From: Sporosarcina sp. FSL K6-1522
GTDB taxonomy: Bacteria; Bacillota; Bacilli; Bacillales_A; Planococcaceae
Length of the DNA: 64,000 nucleotides
Assembly: GCF_038622445.1 (NCBI RefSeq)
Contig: NZ_CP152019.1
Span: 1,381,001-1,445,000 of the forward strand
Direction: 5' to 3'
A program made the translations under genes and the position numbers. Of this stretch, positions 27,133 to 35,943 are shown one piece after another (within the stretch, counting starts at the first letter, position 1; every line of letters starts with the position of its first letter). Under the pieces are notes generated by a model, which worked only from the letters and a program-made list of their open reading frames with translations, was not told the DNA's origin and did not search any database.

Positions 27133-28317
27133 GTGGGGATGTTAAGCGGCTTGAAGATTTTGGATTTTTCAACATTGTTACCAGGACCTTACGCAACGAT
27201 GATGTTTGCAGATATGGGGGCAGATGTATTGCGGGTAGAGTCTGCGTCGCGGATTGATTTAGTAAGGGAAATGCCACCTTTTGACAAGGATGGTCTGTCT
27301 GCTGCACATGGCTATTTGAATCGTTCCAAGCGGTCAGTAACCTTGAATTTGAAGCAGGCGGAGTCGGTGGATATCATTCAATCGTTGGTAGCGAATTATG
27401 ATATCGTCATTGAACAATTTCGACCGGGGGTTATGGCGCGTTTAGGTTTGGATTATGAGGCGTTGAAAAAAGTCAAGCCTGATTTGATTTATTGTTCCAT
27501 AACGGGGTATGGACAAACGGGGCCTTATCGCAATCGGCCAGGGCATGACAATAACTACTTGGCAACAGCGGGGATTATGGAGTATTCACGTCGCAAAGGA
27601 CAAGCGCCGCCAACGATGGGCGTTCAAATTGCGGATGTTGCGGGTGGGTCGATGCATGCAGTCGTTGGGATTTTGGCAGCTGTCGTTCATCGGGAGAAGA
27701 CGGGTGAGGGCCAATACATCGATATCAGTATGACGGATGCAGCATTTTCACTAAATGCGCTGTCGGGATCGGGGTATCTCGCGGGTGGAGTGGAGCCGAA
27801 GCCAGAGGAAATGACGTTAAATGGCGGGACGTTTTATGATTTCTATGAAACACAGGATGGACGCTATTTTTCCGTCGGTAGTATAGAGCCACCATTTAAA
27901 AAATTGTTATGCGAGGCCGTTGGGAAACCAGAATTATTTGAAGTGGGCATGCGTGAAAACGCTGCAGATCAAGCACGATTTAAGCAGGAGATAACAGCCG
28001 TTTTCTTAACGAGAAATTATGAGGACTGGCTCGCAGTGTTTGGTGAAGATTTTGAAGGCTGTGTAGAGCCCGTGTTAACGTACGCCGAAGCATGCGATCA
28101 TCCACAATTACAAGCGAGGGGCATGGTTGTGGATGTGCCGAAAACGGATGGCTCGACGCAGAGGCAAATGGCTACGCCAATTAAGTTTTCAAGCGTCGGG
28201 CCAGTGTATCGGCATGTTGGGGGAAATGTCGGTGCACATACGGAAGAGGTTTTGCTGGAACAAGGATTTAGTGCACAACAAATTGTGGAGTGGCAGGAAC
28301 AAGGGGTCTTTAGTTGA
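27133..28317 (+). CDS. family III CoA-transferase (CaiB/BaiF)
   Basis: A 394-residue CoA-transferase. The N-terminus (LDFSTLLPGPYATMMFADMG, VEQFRPGVM-type segment) and the Asp-bearing region GVQIADVAGGS are typical. It moves CoA between acyl-CoA thioesters without an acyl-enzyme anhydride on glutamate. GTG 27133, eight bases after GGGGAGG, is the better start; ATG 27139 is possible. With acyl-CoA dehydrogenase, hydratase and ligases around it, the set recalls carnitine or branched/aromatic acid pathways, but the substrate is unknown. Confidence 0.88.
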   Translation: MGMLSGLKILDFSTLLPGPYATMMFADMGADVLRVESASRIDLVREMPPFDKDGLSAAHGYLNRSKRSVTLNLKQAESVDIIQSLVANYDIVIEQFRPGVMARLGLDYEALKKVKPDLIYCSITGYGQTGPYRNRPGHDNNYLATAGIMEYSRRKGQAPPTMGVQIADVAGGSMHAVVGILAAVVHREKTGEGQYIDISMTDAAFSLNALSGSGYLAGGVEPKPEEMTLNGGTFYDFYETQDGRYFSVGSIEPPFKKLLCEAVGKPELFEVGMRENAADQARFKQEITAVFLTRNYEDWLAVFGEDFEGCVEPVLTYAEACDHPQLQARGMVVDVPKTDGSTQRQMATPIKFSSVGPVYRHVGGNVGAHTEEVLLEQGFSAQQIVEWQEQGVFS

Positions 28318-28332
28318 AGGGGGATATGGGGT

Positions 28333-29121
28333 ATGGACAATCAACCAATTATTTACGAGAAACGTAATCAGACAGCATGGATTTATTTAAACTGTCCGAA
28401 TGACATGAACGCGATTAGCAAAGCGCTATTGTTGGCATTTCAGGAGGCGATTGACCGAGCGGAAGCGGACGAGGATATCCGTGTTGTTGTGGTGTCGGGC
28501 AAAGGGAAAGCCTTTTGCGCAGGTGCAAATTTAAAGGAACTTATGGATGATTTGGAGACGAAGCATTCAAAAGAACCAAGCTTATTGGAGTTAAGTGAGG
28601 GGCTTTTTGGTAAGTTAGAAAAATTGCGTAAACCGCTTATTGCTGCATTAAACGGTATTACGTTGGCGGGCGGCTTGGAGATTGCAATGACAGCTGATTT
28701 TATCATCGCTTCTGACAAAGCAAAAATTGGGGATGCACATGCGAACTTTGGTGTGTTACCAGGTGCAGGTGGGGCTGTGAAATTGCCACGCAAAATCGGC
28801 GTGAACCGTGCGAAGTATTTATTGTTTACGGGTGAGTTTATTAGCGCAGCTGACATGAAAGCATACGGGCTTGTGCAGGAAGTGGTCAGTGCAGAGGAGC
28901 TGGAAACGACTGTTCAGACGATTGCCGACAGAATTTCGGAGAAGAGTCCTTTGGTATTGCGGAAGATGAAAGAGCTTGTGACGGATGGCTTGGAGCAACC
29001 TGTAGAAATTGCATTGAAACAAGAATTGTTAGCTTTGAAAGCACATACGCGTTCATATGATATGGCAGAAGGATTAGCGGCCTTTACAGAGAAACGTAAG
29101 CCGGTTTTTGAGGGATACTAA
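28333..29121 (+). CDS. enoyl-CoA hydratase/isomerase
   Basis: A 262-residue crotonase-fold enzyme. The oxyanion-hole segments KAFCAGANLKEL and the second, ALNGITLAGGLE, are visible, as is the GVLPGAGGAVKLPR segment that usually carries a catalytic Glu. Here the usual Glu pair appears altered (GAGGAV in place of the G-A-G-G-T/S-Q context), so hydration activity is likely but not certain. It follows the CoA-transferase by 15 bp and would hydrate the enoyl-CoA from the dehydrogenase. Confidence 0.88.
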   Translation: MDNQPIIYEKRNQTAWIYLNCPNDMNAISKALLLAFQEAIDRAEADEDIRVVVVSGKGKAFCAGANLKELMDDLETKHSKEPSLLELSEGLFGKLEKLRKPLIAALNGITLAGGLEIAMTADFIIASDKAKIGDAHANFGVLPGAGGAVKLPRKIGVNRAKYLLFTGEFISAADMKAYGLVQEVVSAEELETTVQTIADRISEKSPLVLRKMKELVTDGLEQPVEIALKQELLALKAHTRSYDMAEGLAAFTEKRKPVFEGY

Positions 29122-29146
29122 AAAATAGGGAATGGGAGTGGGACAG

Positions 29147-29917
29147 ATGAATGTACAAGGTAAAGTAGCGATTGTCACAGGTGGAGCATCAGGTTTAGGG
29201 CTTGGAACGGTAACGAGTTTAGTAGAGCGTGGTGCGAAGGTAGTAATCTTTGATTTGAATGAAGAAAAAGCGCTGCAGGTTTGTGAGCAACTGGGAGAAA
29301 ATGTGGCGTACGCACTTGTCAATGTTACGGATGAAGCGTCTGTTCAAGCGGGGCTTGAGAAAGCGGTTGAGACATTCGGTGCGGTGCATATTTGTGTGAA
29401 CTGTGCAGGTGTGGGAACGCCTCAAAAAACAATTGGTCGTTCGGGGGTCATTCCGTTAGCGAACTTTAAACAAGTAATTGATATTAACTTGAACGGGACA
29501 TTCAATGTATTGCGATTAGCGGCGGAGCAAATGGCGAAAAATGAGACGCTGACTGATGGTGGAGAGCGCGGCATCATCATTAATACAGCGTCTGTAGCAG
29601 CTTTTGATGGGCAAATGGGACAAGCGGCTTATGGAGCAAGTAAGGCGGGGGTTGCGGGCATGACATTGCCGGTTGCACGTGATCTGTCTTCTTTTGGTAT
29701 TCGTATTAACACGATTGCGCCTGGATTGTTCCGCACACCAATGGCGGAGGGGCTATCTGAAAAAGTGATTGAGAAATTGGAAAGCTCGGTGGAGTTCCCG
29801 AAACGACTAGGGAAACCGTCGGAATATGCGTCCTTAGCATTATTTATGATTGAAAATGAATACATCAATGGTGAGGTCATTCGCTTGGATGGCGGGATTC
29901 GGATGTCGCCGAGGTAA
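29147..29917 (+). CDS. 3-hydroxyacyl-CoA dehydrogenase, SDR type (HSD10-like)
   Basis: A 256-residue classical short-chain dehydrogenase: NAD motif TGGASGLGLG, NCAGVG, catalytic Ser (NTASVAAF) and YGASK. The sequence is close in plan to type II 3-hydroxyacyl-CoA dehydrogenases, which oxidise 3-hydroxyacyl-CoA or 3-hydroxy-2-methylbutyryl-CoA. In this operon it supplies the third step of beta-oxidation. ATG 29147 with GGGAG upstream gives the natural MNVQGKVAIVTGG start; an in-frame ATG at 29132 would add five residues. Confidence 0.9.
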   Translation: MNVQGKVAIVTGGASGLGLGTVTSLVERGAKVVIFDLNEEKALQVCEQLGENVAYALVNVTDEASVQAGLEKAVETFGAVHICVNCAGVGTPQKTIGRSGVIPLANFKQVIDINLNGTFNVLRLAAEQMAKNETLTDGGERGIIINTASVAAFDGQMGQAAYGASKAGVAGMTLPVARDLSSFGIRINTIAPGLFRTPMAEGLSEKVIEKLESSVEFPKRLGKPSEYASLALFMIENEYINGEVIRLDGGIRMSPR

Positions 29918-29963
29918 TGAAAGTCTTGCATGCACGATAAAACTACTAACGGGGTGAAGGCCA

Positions 29964-31547
29964 ATGCTTTTGACAAAAAGTTTACTGTATACGGCAAAAA
30001 ATAATCCTGGGAAACTGGCTGTTGTTGATAGACACCATCGCTACACTTACAAAGCGTTAGAGGGACGGACTGCAAAAGTGAAGGAATCTCTCAAGAGGTT
30101 GGGTGTGAAAAAAGGGGACCGTGTTGGATTATTGTTGCTAAATGATTTTCGCTATATTGAATTGATTTACGGGATCACTGCGTTAGGTGCAATTGCCGTG
30201 CCGCTCAATACACGTTTCAGTGTAGAGGAAAATGCTTTTGTGCTGAATGATGCAGGGATAGAGGTACTCTACGTTAATAAGGAATTCTTGTCACTTGTGG
30301 ACGAATTAAAGAAGCGCGCATCCGGTGTCCAGCATGTCATTTTATCAGAGGATCGAGATGCACCTGAGTTAGCTGAACATGCGAATCTTTTATCCTATGA
30401 AGCGGTGCTAGATAAGGAGTCTGTAGAAGAGCTTGTCTACGATGGTGTGCAGGAAAATGATGTCGCTGGTTTGTTTTACACGGGTGGAACAACAGGACGC
30501 TCAAAAGGTGTTATGCTGACGCATAAAAACTTGCTGACAAATGCAGTTCATATGGCTTTGAATCTTGAATACAGGGAAAGTGATGTGTATCTACATACCG
30601 CTCCGATGTTCCATCTTGCGGATCAAGCATCTACTTTTGCGGTGACATTGATGGGGGGAACGCATACGGTTGTCCGTCAGTTTACGCCGAAAGATGTGTT
30701 GCGGGTCATTGAGAAAGAACAGGCGACAGCTGTGATGTTGGTACCGACGATGGTGAATATGCTACTACATTCGGCAGATTTTGATAACTATGATACGACA
30801 TCGTTGCGCTGTATTTTATATGGAGCAGCGCCGATGTCTACGGAACTACTGAAAAAGACGATGACGATGTTGCCGAATACGCAGTTGTTTCAGGCTTATG
30901 GTATGACAGAGACTTCACCTGTTTTAACGTTGTTGAAAGGGCAAAATCATGTGTTGAATGGGACGAAGGAAGAGGAAAAACGTCTAGTATCATGTGGGAA
31001 ACCTGTTCAACTAATTGAAATGAAAGTCGTGGATGAGGAAGGTAATGAGGTACCTGTTGGTCACGTTGGGGAATTTATCGCAAGGGGTCCTAATGTTATG
31101 AAGGGCTACTGGAATTTGCCTAAAGAAACGTCGAAAGTGTTGCGCGATGGCTGGTATTACACAGGAGATATGGGCTATAAGGAAGCAGATGGATTTTACT
31201 ATGTCGTTGATCGTGCGAAAGACATGATTATTTCGGGCGGCGAGAATGTTTACTCGGTAGAAGTGGAGAATGCATTGTCTACTCATCCTGCTGTGTTAGA
31301 GTGTGCAGTCTTTGGTGCTCCGCATGAGCAATGGGGAGAAGTTGTTTTGGCGGCTGTTGTGTTAAAGCAAAATACGGATGCCACGGCAGAGGAGATTTTG
31401 GCTTTCATTCGTCCGAAAATTTCGAATTACAAAGTGCCGAAGTCGATTGAATTTCTTGCGGAGCTCCCGAAGAGTGGCGCGGGCAAAATCTTGAAGCGTG
31501 TCATACGTGAGCAATATGTGGAGGCAGCTGAAACAACGAAAGCGTAA
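29964..31547 (+). CDS. acyl-CoA synthetase (AMP-forming), first
   Basis: A 527-residue ANL-superfamily ligase. P-loop variant YTGGTTGRSKG, AYGMTETSP, the hinge/ATP segment YTGDMGY and the C-terminal lysine region SGAGKILKR. It activates a carboxylic acid to its CoA thioester with ATP. It is followed 65 bp later by a second ligase of the same family, suggesting two related substrates or two stages of one pathway. Confidence 0.92.
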   Translation: MLLTKSLLYTAKNNPGKLAVVDRHHRYTYKALEGRTAKVKESLKRLGVKKGDRVGLLLLNDFRYIELIYGITALGAIAVPLNTRFSVEENAFVLNDAGIEVLYVNKEFLSLVDELKKRASGVQHVILSEDRDAPELAEHANLLSYEAVLDKESVEELVYDGVQENDVAGLFYTGGTTGRSKGVMLTHKNLLTNAVHMALNLEYRESDVYLHTAPMFHLADQASTFAVTLMGGTHTVVRQFTPKDVLRVIEKEQATAVMLVPTMVNMLLHSADFDNYDTTSLRCILYGAAPMSTELLKKTMTMLPNTQLFQAYGMTETSPVLTLLKGQNHVLNGTKEEEKRLVSCGKPVQLIEMKVVDEEGNEVPVGHVGEFIARGPNVMKGYWNLPKETSKVLRDGWYYTGDMGYKEADGFYYVVDRAKDMIISGGENVYSVEVENALSTHPAVLECAVFGAPHEQWGEVVLAAVVLKQNTDATAEEILAFIRPKISNYKVPKSIEFLAELPKSGAGKILKRVIREQYVEAAETTKA

Positions 31548-31612
31548 TAGAAGCGACTTAACCAGATAAATGAGCTGTATGACAATCTGCAATGAAAGAG
31601 AGGGAATTGGAT

Positions 31613-33139
31613 ATGAACATCGGTACATCACTGACAATCAATGCGAATCGTCATCCAGACAAAATGGCGATTACATGCGAGGGCAGAACGTATTCGTATT
31701 GGGAACTGAATCGAGAAGTGAACCAAATGGCCAATGGACTTCTAGCACTGGGACTTAAAAAGGGGGACAAGGTTGCTCTTTTTATGAAGAACTCGGATCA
31801 CTTTGTCATTGCATTTTACGCAATCATGAAAGCAGGGCTTGTTGCAGTACCAGTCAATTTCCGCTTAACGGCAGGGGAAACGAGCTATATTGTCGAGCAA
31901 TCCGAAAGTGCCGCTGTTATTTGTGATGCTGAGTTTGAAGCGGTCATCGCAGACGTGAAACATAAGGTGAAGGGACTTCAGCATGTTATTGTGCAGGAGA
32001 CGGCAACGAGTCCTGGACATGTAACGTGGGATGCTGTCAAAAGTGTGGATACTTCGGAGCCGGATGTAGTCGTGTTAAGTACGGATGATGCTGAGATTAT
32101 GTATACGTCGGGGACGACTGGACAGCCAAAAGGTGCCTTGTTCGATCATCAACGTATTATTAATGTCAATATGGGTGTCATTATGGGCGTTGAAATGACG
32201 AAAAATGATCGGGTAATTCACCTTGCGCCACTCTTCCATTCTGCGCAGCTAAATTTGTATTTACTGACGGGGATTATGCTTGGTATGTCGACTGTGATTT
32301 TTCGCGATTTTCATCCAGTGAAAGTGCTGGAGACGATTGAGGAGCATCAAATAACGTTCTTCTTTGCTGTGCCGGCTATGTACAATGCGTTGTTACAAGT
32401 GCCGACAGCTAGTAATTATGATGTCTCTTCTATCCGTACATGCATGTACGGGGCGGCACCAATGGCACCTGCCTTGATTGAAAAATCGATGGAGTTGTTT
32501 GGCACAGATCAGTTTTACAACTTATGTGGTTTGACTGAGGGTGGACCGGGCGGTGTTTACTTATCCCCAGAAGGTCATAAGACGAAGTTGGGTGCAGGTG
32601 GAAAGGCGTTGTTTTTCACGAATGTGCGTGTTGTCAATGAGCAGATGGAAGATGTCAAGCCAGGTGAAACCGGTGAATTTATCATTAAAGGTGAGACGGT
32701 GATGAAGGAGTACTACCGCAAGCCGGAAGAAACGAAGAAGACATTTTATGATGGCTGGTTATTGACGGGGGATCTTGCGACAATCGACGAGGACGGGGAT
32801 ATTACGCTTGTGGATCGCAAGAAAGACATGATTATTTCAGGTGGAGAAAATGTCTATTCAGTTGAGGTAGAACAAGTGCTGAACAGTCATCCACAAGTGC
32901 TGGAGGCGGCAACGATTGGTTTACCAGATGAAAAATGGGGAGAAATCGTTGGGGCAGTCATTGTCTTAAAAGAAGGGGAAACGATTGATGAGGAAGAATT
33001 ACAAAACTACTGCCGTACAAAACTTGCAGGATATAAAATTCCTCGGAAGTTCATGTACACAGATGTGCTTCCACGTAATGCATCAGGGAAAATATTGAAG
33101 TATCAGTTGCGTGAGTCGCATAAAAATGAATATGTGTGA
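31613..33139 (+). CDS. acyl-CoA synthetase (AMP-forming), second
   Basis: A 508-residue ANL-superfamily ligase with P-loop YTSGTTGQPKG, the YNLCGLTEGGPGG motif, LTGDLA and NASGKILKY. It is only moderately similar to the preceding ligase, so it is not a recent duplicate. GAGAGGGA before ATG 31613 fixes the start. Its substrate probably differs in chain or branching from that of its neighbour; no more can be said from sequence. Confidence 0.92.
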   Translation: MNIGTSLTINANRHPDKMAITCEGRTYSYWELNREVNQMANGLLALGLKKGDKVALFMKNSDHFVIAFYAIMKAGLVAVPVNFRLTAGETSYIVEQSESAAVICDAEFEAVIADVKHKVKGLQHVIVQETATSPGHVTWDAVKSVDTSEPDVVVLSTDDAEIMYTSGTTGQPKGALFDHQRIINVNMGVIMGVEMTKNDRVIHLAPLFHSAQLNLYLLTGIMLGMSTVIFRDFHPVKVLETIEEHQITFFFAVPAMYNALLQVPTASNYDVSSIRTCMYGAAPMAPALIEKSMELFGTDQFYNLCGLTEGGPGGVYLSPEGHKTKLGAGGKALFFTNVRVVNEQMEDVKPGETGEFIIKGETVMKEYYRKPEETKKTFYDGWLLTGDLATIDEDGDITLVDRKKDMIISGGENVYSVEVEQVLNSHPQVLEAATIGLPDEKWGEIVGAVIVLKEGETIDEEELQNYCRTKLAGYKIPRKFMYTDVLPRNASGKILKYQLRESHKNEYV

Positions 33140-33174
33140 ATCGTTAGGCTAAATGATAAAGGGGGAATGGGAAA

Positions 33175-34326
33175 ATGACAGAAGTAGTAATCGTAGAAGG
33201 GGTACGAACAGCGGTAGGACGAAGAAAAGGAGCGTTTGCGGGATATCGACCGGACGAGTTAGCGGCAGTTGTGCTGGAGGATCTTGTGAAGCGCGTTGGG
33301 ATTGACAAAGGTGATGTGGATGATGTGATTTTAGGTTGTGTGACGCAATCGGGTGAGCAGGCGGCCAATATTGCACGTACGGCGGCACTTATCGCGGGAT
33401 TCCCGATTCATGTGCCGGGTGTCACGATTGACCGGCAATGTGGTTCGAGTCAACAGGCTGTTCACTTTGCGTCGCAGGCGATTGCTTCGGGTGACATGGA
33501 TATTGTCATTGCGGGCGGTGTTGAAAGCATGACGCGAGAGCCGATGTTTTCGAATGTCAGAGAAGCTAGGCAGAGCGCGAAGTTGGTGGAGAAACATGAA
33601 ATTATTAACCAAGGATTGTCTTCAGAGAGAATGGTGAAAAAGTGGGGCTTGACGCGAGAAGAGTTGGACCAGTATTCCGTGAATAGCCATACGCGAGCAT
33701 TTGAAGCAATTGCCAAAGGCCATTTTGTCGATGAAATTGTTGCCGTTGATGTGGAACAAGAAGACGGTACAGTGAAGAGTTTCGCCGTCGATGAAGGGCC
33801 GCGTGAAGGGACGACGCTAGAAGTGCTTGGCGGTTTGAAAACGGTATTCGATGAAAATGGTGTCATTACGGCGGGGAATGCGAGCCAAATGAGTGATGGT
33901 GCATCGGCAGTGTTACTGATGTCTCGTGAGAAGGCGGATGAGCTTGGTTTGAAGCCAAAAGCCCGCATTGTGGCGCGCAGTGTGACTGGATCAGATCCAA
34001 CACTGATGTTGACAGGGCCGATTGAAGCGACAAAGAAAGTGCTGAAGAAAGCAGGCCTGACGATTGAGGATATGGATACGTATGAAGTGAATGAAGCATT
34101 TGCACAAGTGCCGCTTGTTTGGGCAAAAGAGGTTGGAGCAGATTTAGAGAAGCTCAATCCTGACGGCGGTGCAATTGCACTTGGTCACCCGCTTGGTGCA
34201 ACAGGCACGAAATTATTGGTGACGCTGGTGAATAGATTGCAACGAACTGGCGGACGTTACGGCTTGCTGTCTATTTGTGAAGGAATGGGCATGGCGAACG
34301 CAACGATTATTGAGCGAATAGATTGA
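33175..34326 (+). CDS. thiolase (acetyl-CoA acyltransferase)
   Basis: A 383-residue thiolase with nucleophile Cys89 (DRQCGSSQQA), NEAFAQ, GHPLGATGTK and a C-terminal CEGMGMA with the second Cys. It cleaves 3-ketoacyl-CoA with CoA to give acetyl-CoA (or propionyl-CoA) and a shortened acyl-CoA, the last step of the spiral. It is the final gene of the operon; a terminator follows within 20 bp. Confidence 0.93.
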   Translation: MTEVVIVEGVRTAVGRRKGAFAGYRPDELAAVVLEDLVKRVGIDKGDVDDVILGCVTQSGEQAANIARTAALIAGFPIHVPGVTIDRQCGSSQQAVHFASQAIASGDMDIVIAGGVESMTREPMFSNVREARQSAKLVEKHEIINQGLSSERMVKKWGLTREELDQYSVNSHTRAFEAIAKGHFVDEIVAVDVEQEDGTVKSFAVDEGPREGTTLEVLGGLKTVFDENGVITAGNASQMSDGASAVLLMSREKADELGLKPKARIVARSVTGSDPTLMLTGPIEATKKVLKKAGLTIEDMDTYEVNEAFAQVPLVWAKEVGADLEKLNPDGGAIALGHPLGATGTKLLVTLVNRLQRTGGRYGLLSICEGMGMANATIIERID

Positions 34327-34339
34327 GTTGATTGGTTTG

Positions 34340-34379
34340 AAAAAGACATGTTCTCTTTGAAAGGAGAGCATGTCTTTTT
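34340..34379 (+). terminator. terminator of the acyl-CoA operon
   Basis: Stem AAAAGACATGTTCTCTT with AAGGAGAGCATGTCTTTT, including a G-U pair, followed by T residues. Confidence 0.88.
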
Positions 34380-34467
34380 GTTGATGGTGTGGAGTGCGTG
34401 AAGGGTGTAGCGAAGCGCGAAAAGTCGAGTTCGAACCTATTAAAGAGCCCCGCGAACCACGCAAAGT

Positions 34468-34514
34468 CACACGCCAACCGCGCATAGTCTACAACTTTGC
34501 GCGGTTGGCGTGTG
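34468..34514. terminator. large perfect hairpin between convergent genes
   Basis: A 17-bp perfect inverted repeat (34468-34484 with 34498-34514) with a 13-nt loop lies just past the stop of the minus-strand SDR gene. It lacks a T-run on either side. The sequence before it (34396-34460) is rich in GCGAAGCGCG-type words that recall the 21-bp repeats at 40437. Confidence 0.5.
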
Positions 34515-34516
34515 GT

Positions 34517-35581
34517 TTACTTCTGTTCGGACACTTCAAAATAAGCTTCAATAATCATTTTCAACGTTGCTTCCGGCATGTTCAAATGTTTGACGTTTGT
34601 TCCTTCAATCAGCTGTTGTGTATTGTCATCGTCGAAGTTAAAGGAGCGAGATACATAAGCATTGAAGACGCTAATCATGCCGTTAAGTTTTTCTTCTTTC
34701 GCAGTCAATGTGCCGGGTTCAGCGTGCTCAATGATTTCCAATTGATGAAAATCGAGGGCATTTTTAATAAGTGTAAGAATGTCATAGTTTGTTGCTGGTG
34801 ATGGATTCGTGATGTTATAGATGGTGTTAGGTTGTGCTTTTTTCGCGGCCACAGCCAAGACGTCTGCTACATAATTGACAGGTACTAAGTTTGACGTCGA
34901 TTGTTTGCTACCGAGGACATGATAAATGGTTTCCGATTTGTCGGCCGAGCGTGCGATGCGGCGTTTGAATACGTCGAGTGCGCGCATAAAGCCGTAGAGT
35001 GTAAATTCCGAATCGGCTTCACCTGTTTCAGAGTCACCGACGATGATGGATGGTCGAAGAATAGAGACGTCCATATGATCGGCATAGGAAAGCGCAAGAT
35101 GTTCGGATTTTACTTTGCTTTCTTCGTATGGATTATGAACATTGGCATCAATCGGATAAAGTTCTTCTACACCGTGTGCGCGTTTGCCAACCGTGTAGGC
35201 CGTACTTATATAGAGGAATTGTTTCGCTTGCAGCAATTTCGCAAGCTCTAATGCATGCTCGGTTCCACTATAGTTAATGGCAAATAGCTCGTCCCGTAAT
35301 TCCTCATCGAATTTTACAAGCGCTGCTAAATGATAAAAGATATCTACATTTCCCGAAAGTGCCTGAATGTCTGTATCGTCAAGGCCGCAAAGTGGTTTTG
35401 TAATATCTCCGTGCAGTAAGCGCACCCGGTTTTCGACATCGCCTGACAGTCCGGCGATGAGTCGTTCAGCTTTCTTTATGTCTCGTACGAGTACGTATAA
35501 TGTATGATCAGTCGTTTCGAGAAGGTTATTGAGTAATTTACCTCCTAGAAAACCTGTTGAGCCTGTTAAAAAAATGGTCAA
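34517..35581 (-). CDS. NAD(P)-dependent epimerase / thioester-reductase-like SDR
   Basis: A 354-residue extended short-chain dehydrogenase with the nucleotide motif GSTGFLGGKLL, YHLAALV and catalytic STAYTVGK (Tyr and Lys). It resembles the NAD-binding-4 (male sterility / thioester reductase) group. Its substrate is unknown. TTG 35581, with GGAGGG six bases upstream, gives MTIFLTGSTGFLG; the more distant ATG at 35632 lacks a ribosome binding site. It is a single gene divergent from the ligase cluster, with a 360-bp shared upstream region. Confidence 0.75.
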   Translation of the reverse strand: MTIFLTGSTGFLGGKLLNNLLETTDHTLYVLVRDIKKAERLIAGLSGDVENRVRLLHGDITKPLCGLDDTDIQALSGNVDIFYHLAALVKFDEELRDELFAINYSGTEHALELAKLLQAKQFLYISTAYTVGKRAHGVEELYPIDANVHNPYEESKVKSEHLALSYADHMDVSILRPSIIVGDSETGEADSEFTLYGFMRALDVFKRRIARSADKSETIYHVLGSKQSTSNLVPVNYVADVLAVAAKKAQPNTIYNITNPSPATNYDILTLIKNALDFHQLEIIEHAEPGTLTAKEEKLNGMISVFNAYVSRSFNFDDDNTQQLIEGTNVKHLNMPEATLKMIIEAYFEVSEQK

Positions 35582-35840
35582 TGTTATCCCTCCATGATGT
35601 CGGAAGAGCTTTTTTTCGCTCGCCCGTTTCATTATTGCATAGATAGTGTTGGAAATGAAAAATTAACTGTCCTAGGCTATCGTTATTTTCAATATTTAAT
35701 GGAAGGGGGATACAAAATTTGGACACAAATTGATTTCGATGAATAGTGGCAGTCCAACTGAGGGGAACTCGAAAGAAAATCATGGCGTCCTATGTAACAA
35801 TAAGGCATGGTATTTCTATCGAAAATTGACAGTTGACGCT

Positions 35841-35898
35841 CATTGACGTAAATTAAAGGGTGGTAGAGTTGACTTTTACGCATTGACGTGAGTATTAT
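35841..35898 (+). promoter_or_regulatory. promoter of the ligase-FemX-racemase operon with direct repeats
   Basis: TTGACT (35869-35874), 18 nt, TATTAT (35893-35898). The nonamer CATTGACGT occurs at 35841-35849 and again, 40 bp later, at 35881-35889 inside the spacer, which suggests regulator binding. The rest of 35582-35943 has no gene. Confidence 0.55.
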
Positions 35899-35943
35899 AT
35901 AACGTTTATAAAAAAGAGACTTTCTAGTATGAGGAGGGAATTG

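Noticed and set aside
33462..34157. 231-residue minus-strand frame inside the thiolase gene
   Set aside because: Antisense shadow of a conserved thiolase; Ser/Ala-rich content arises from codon complement.
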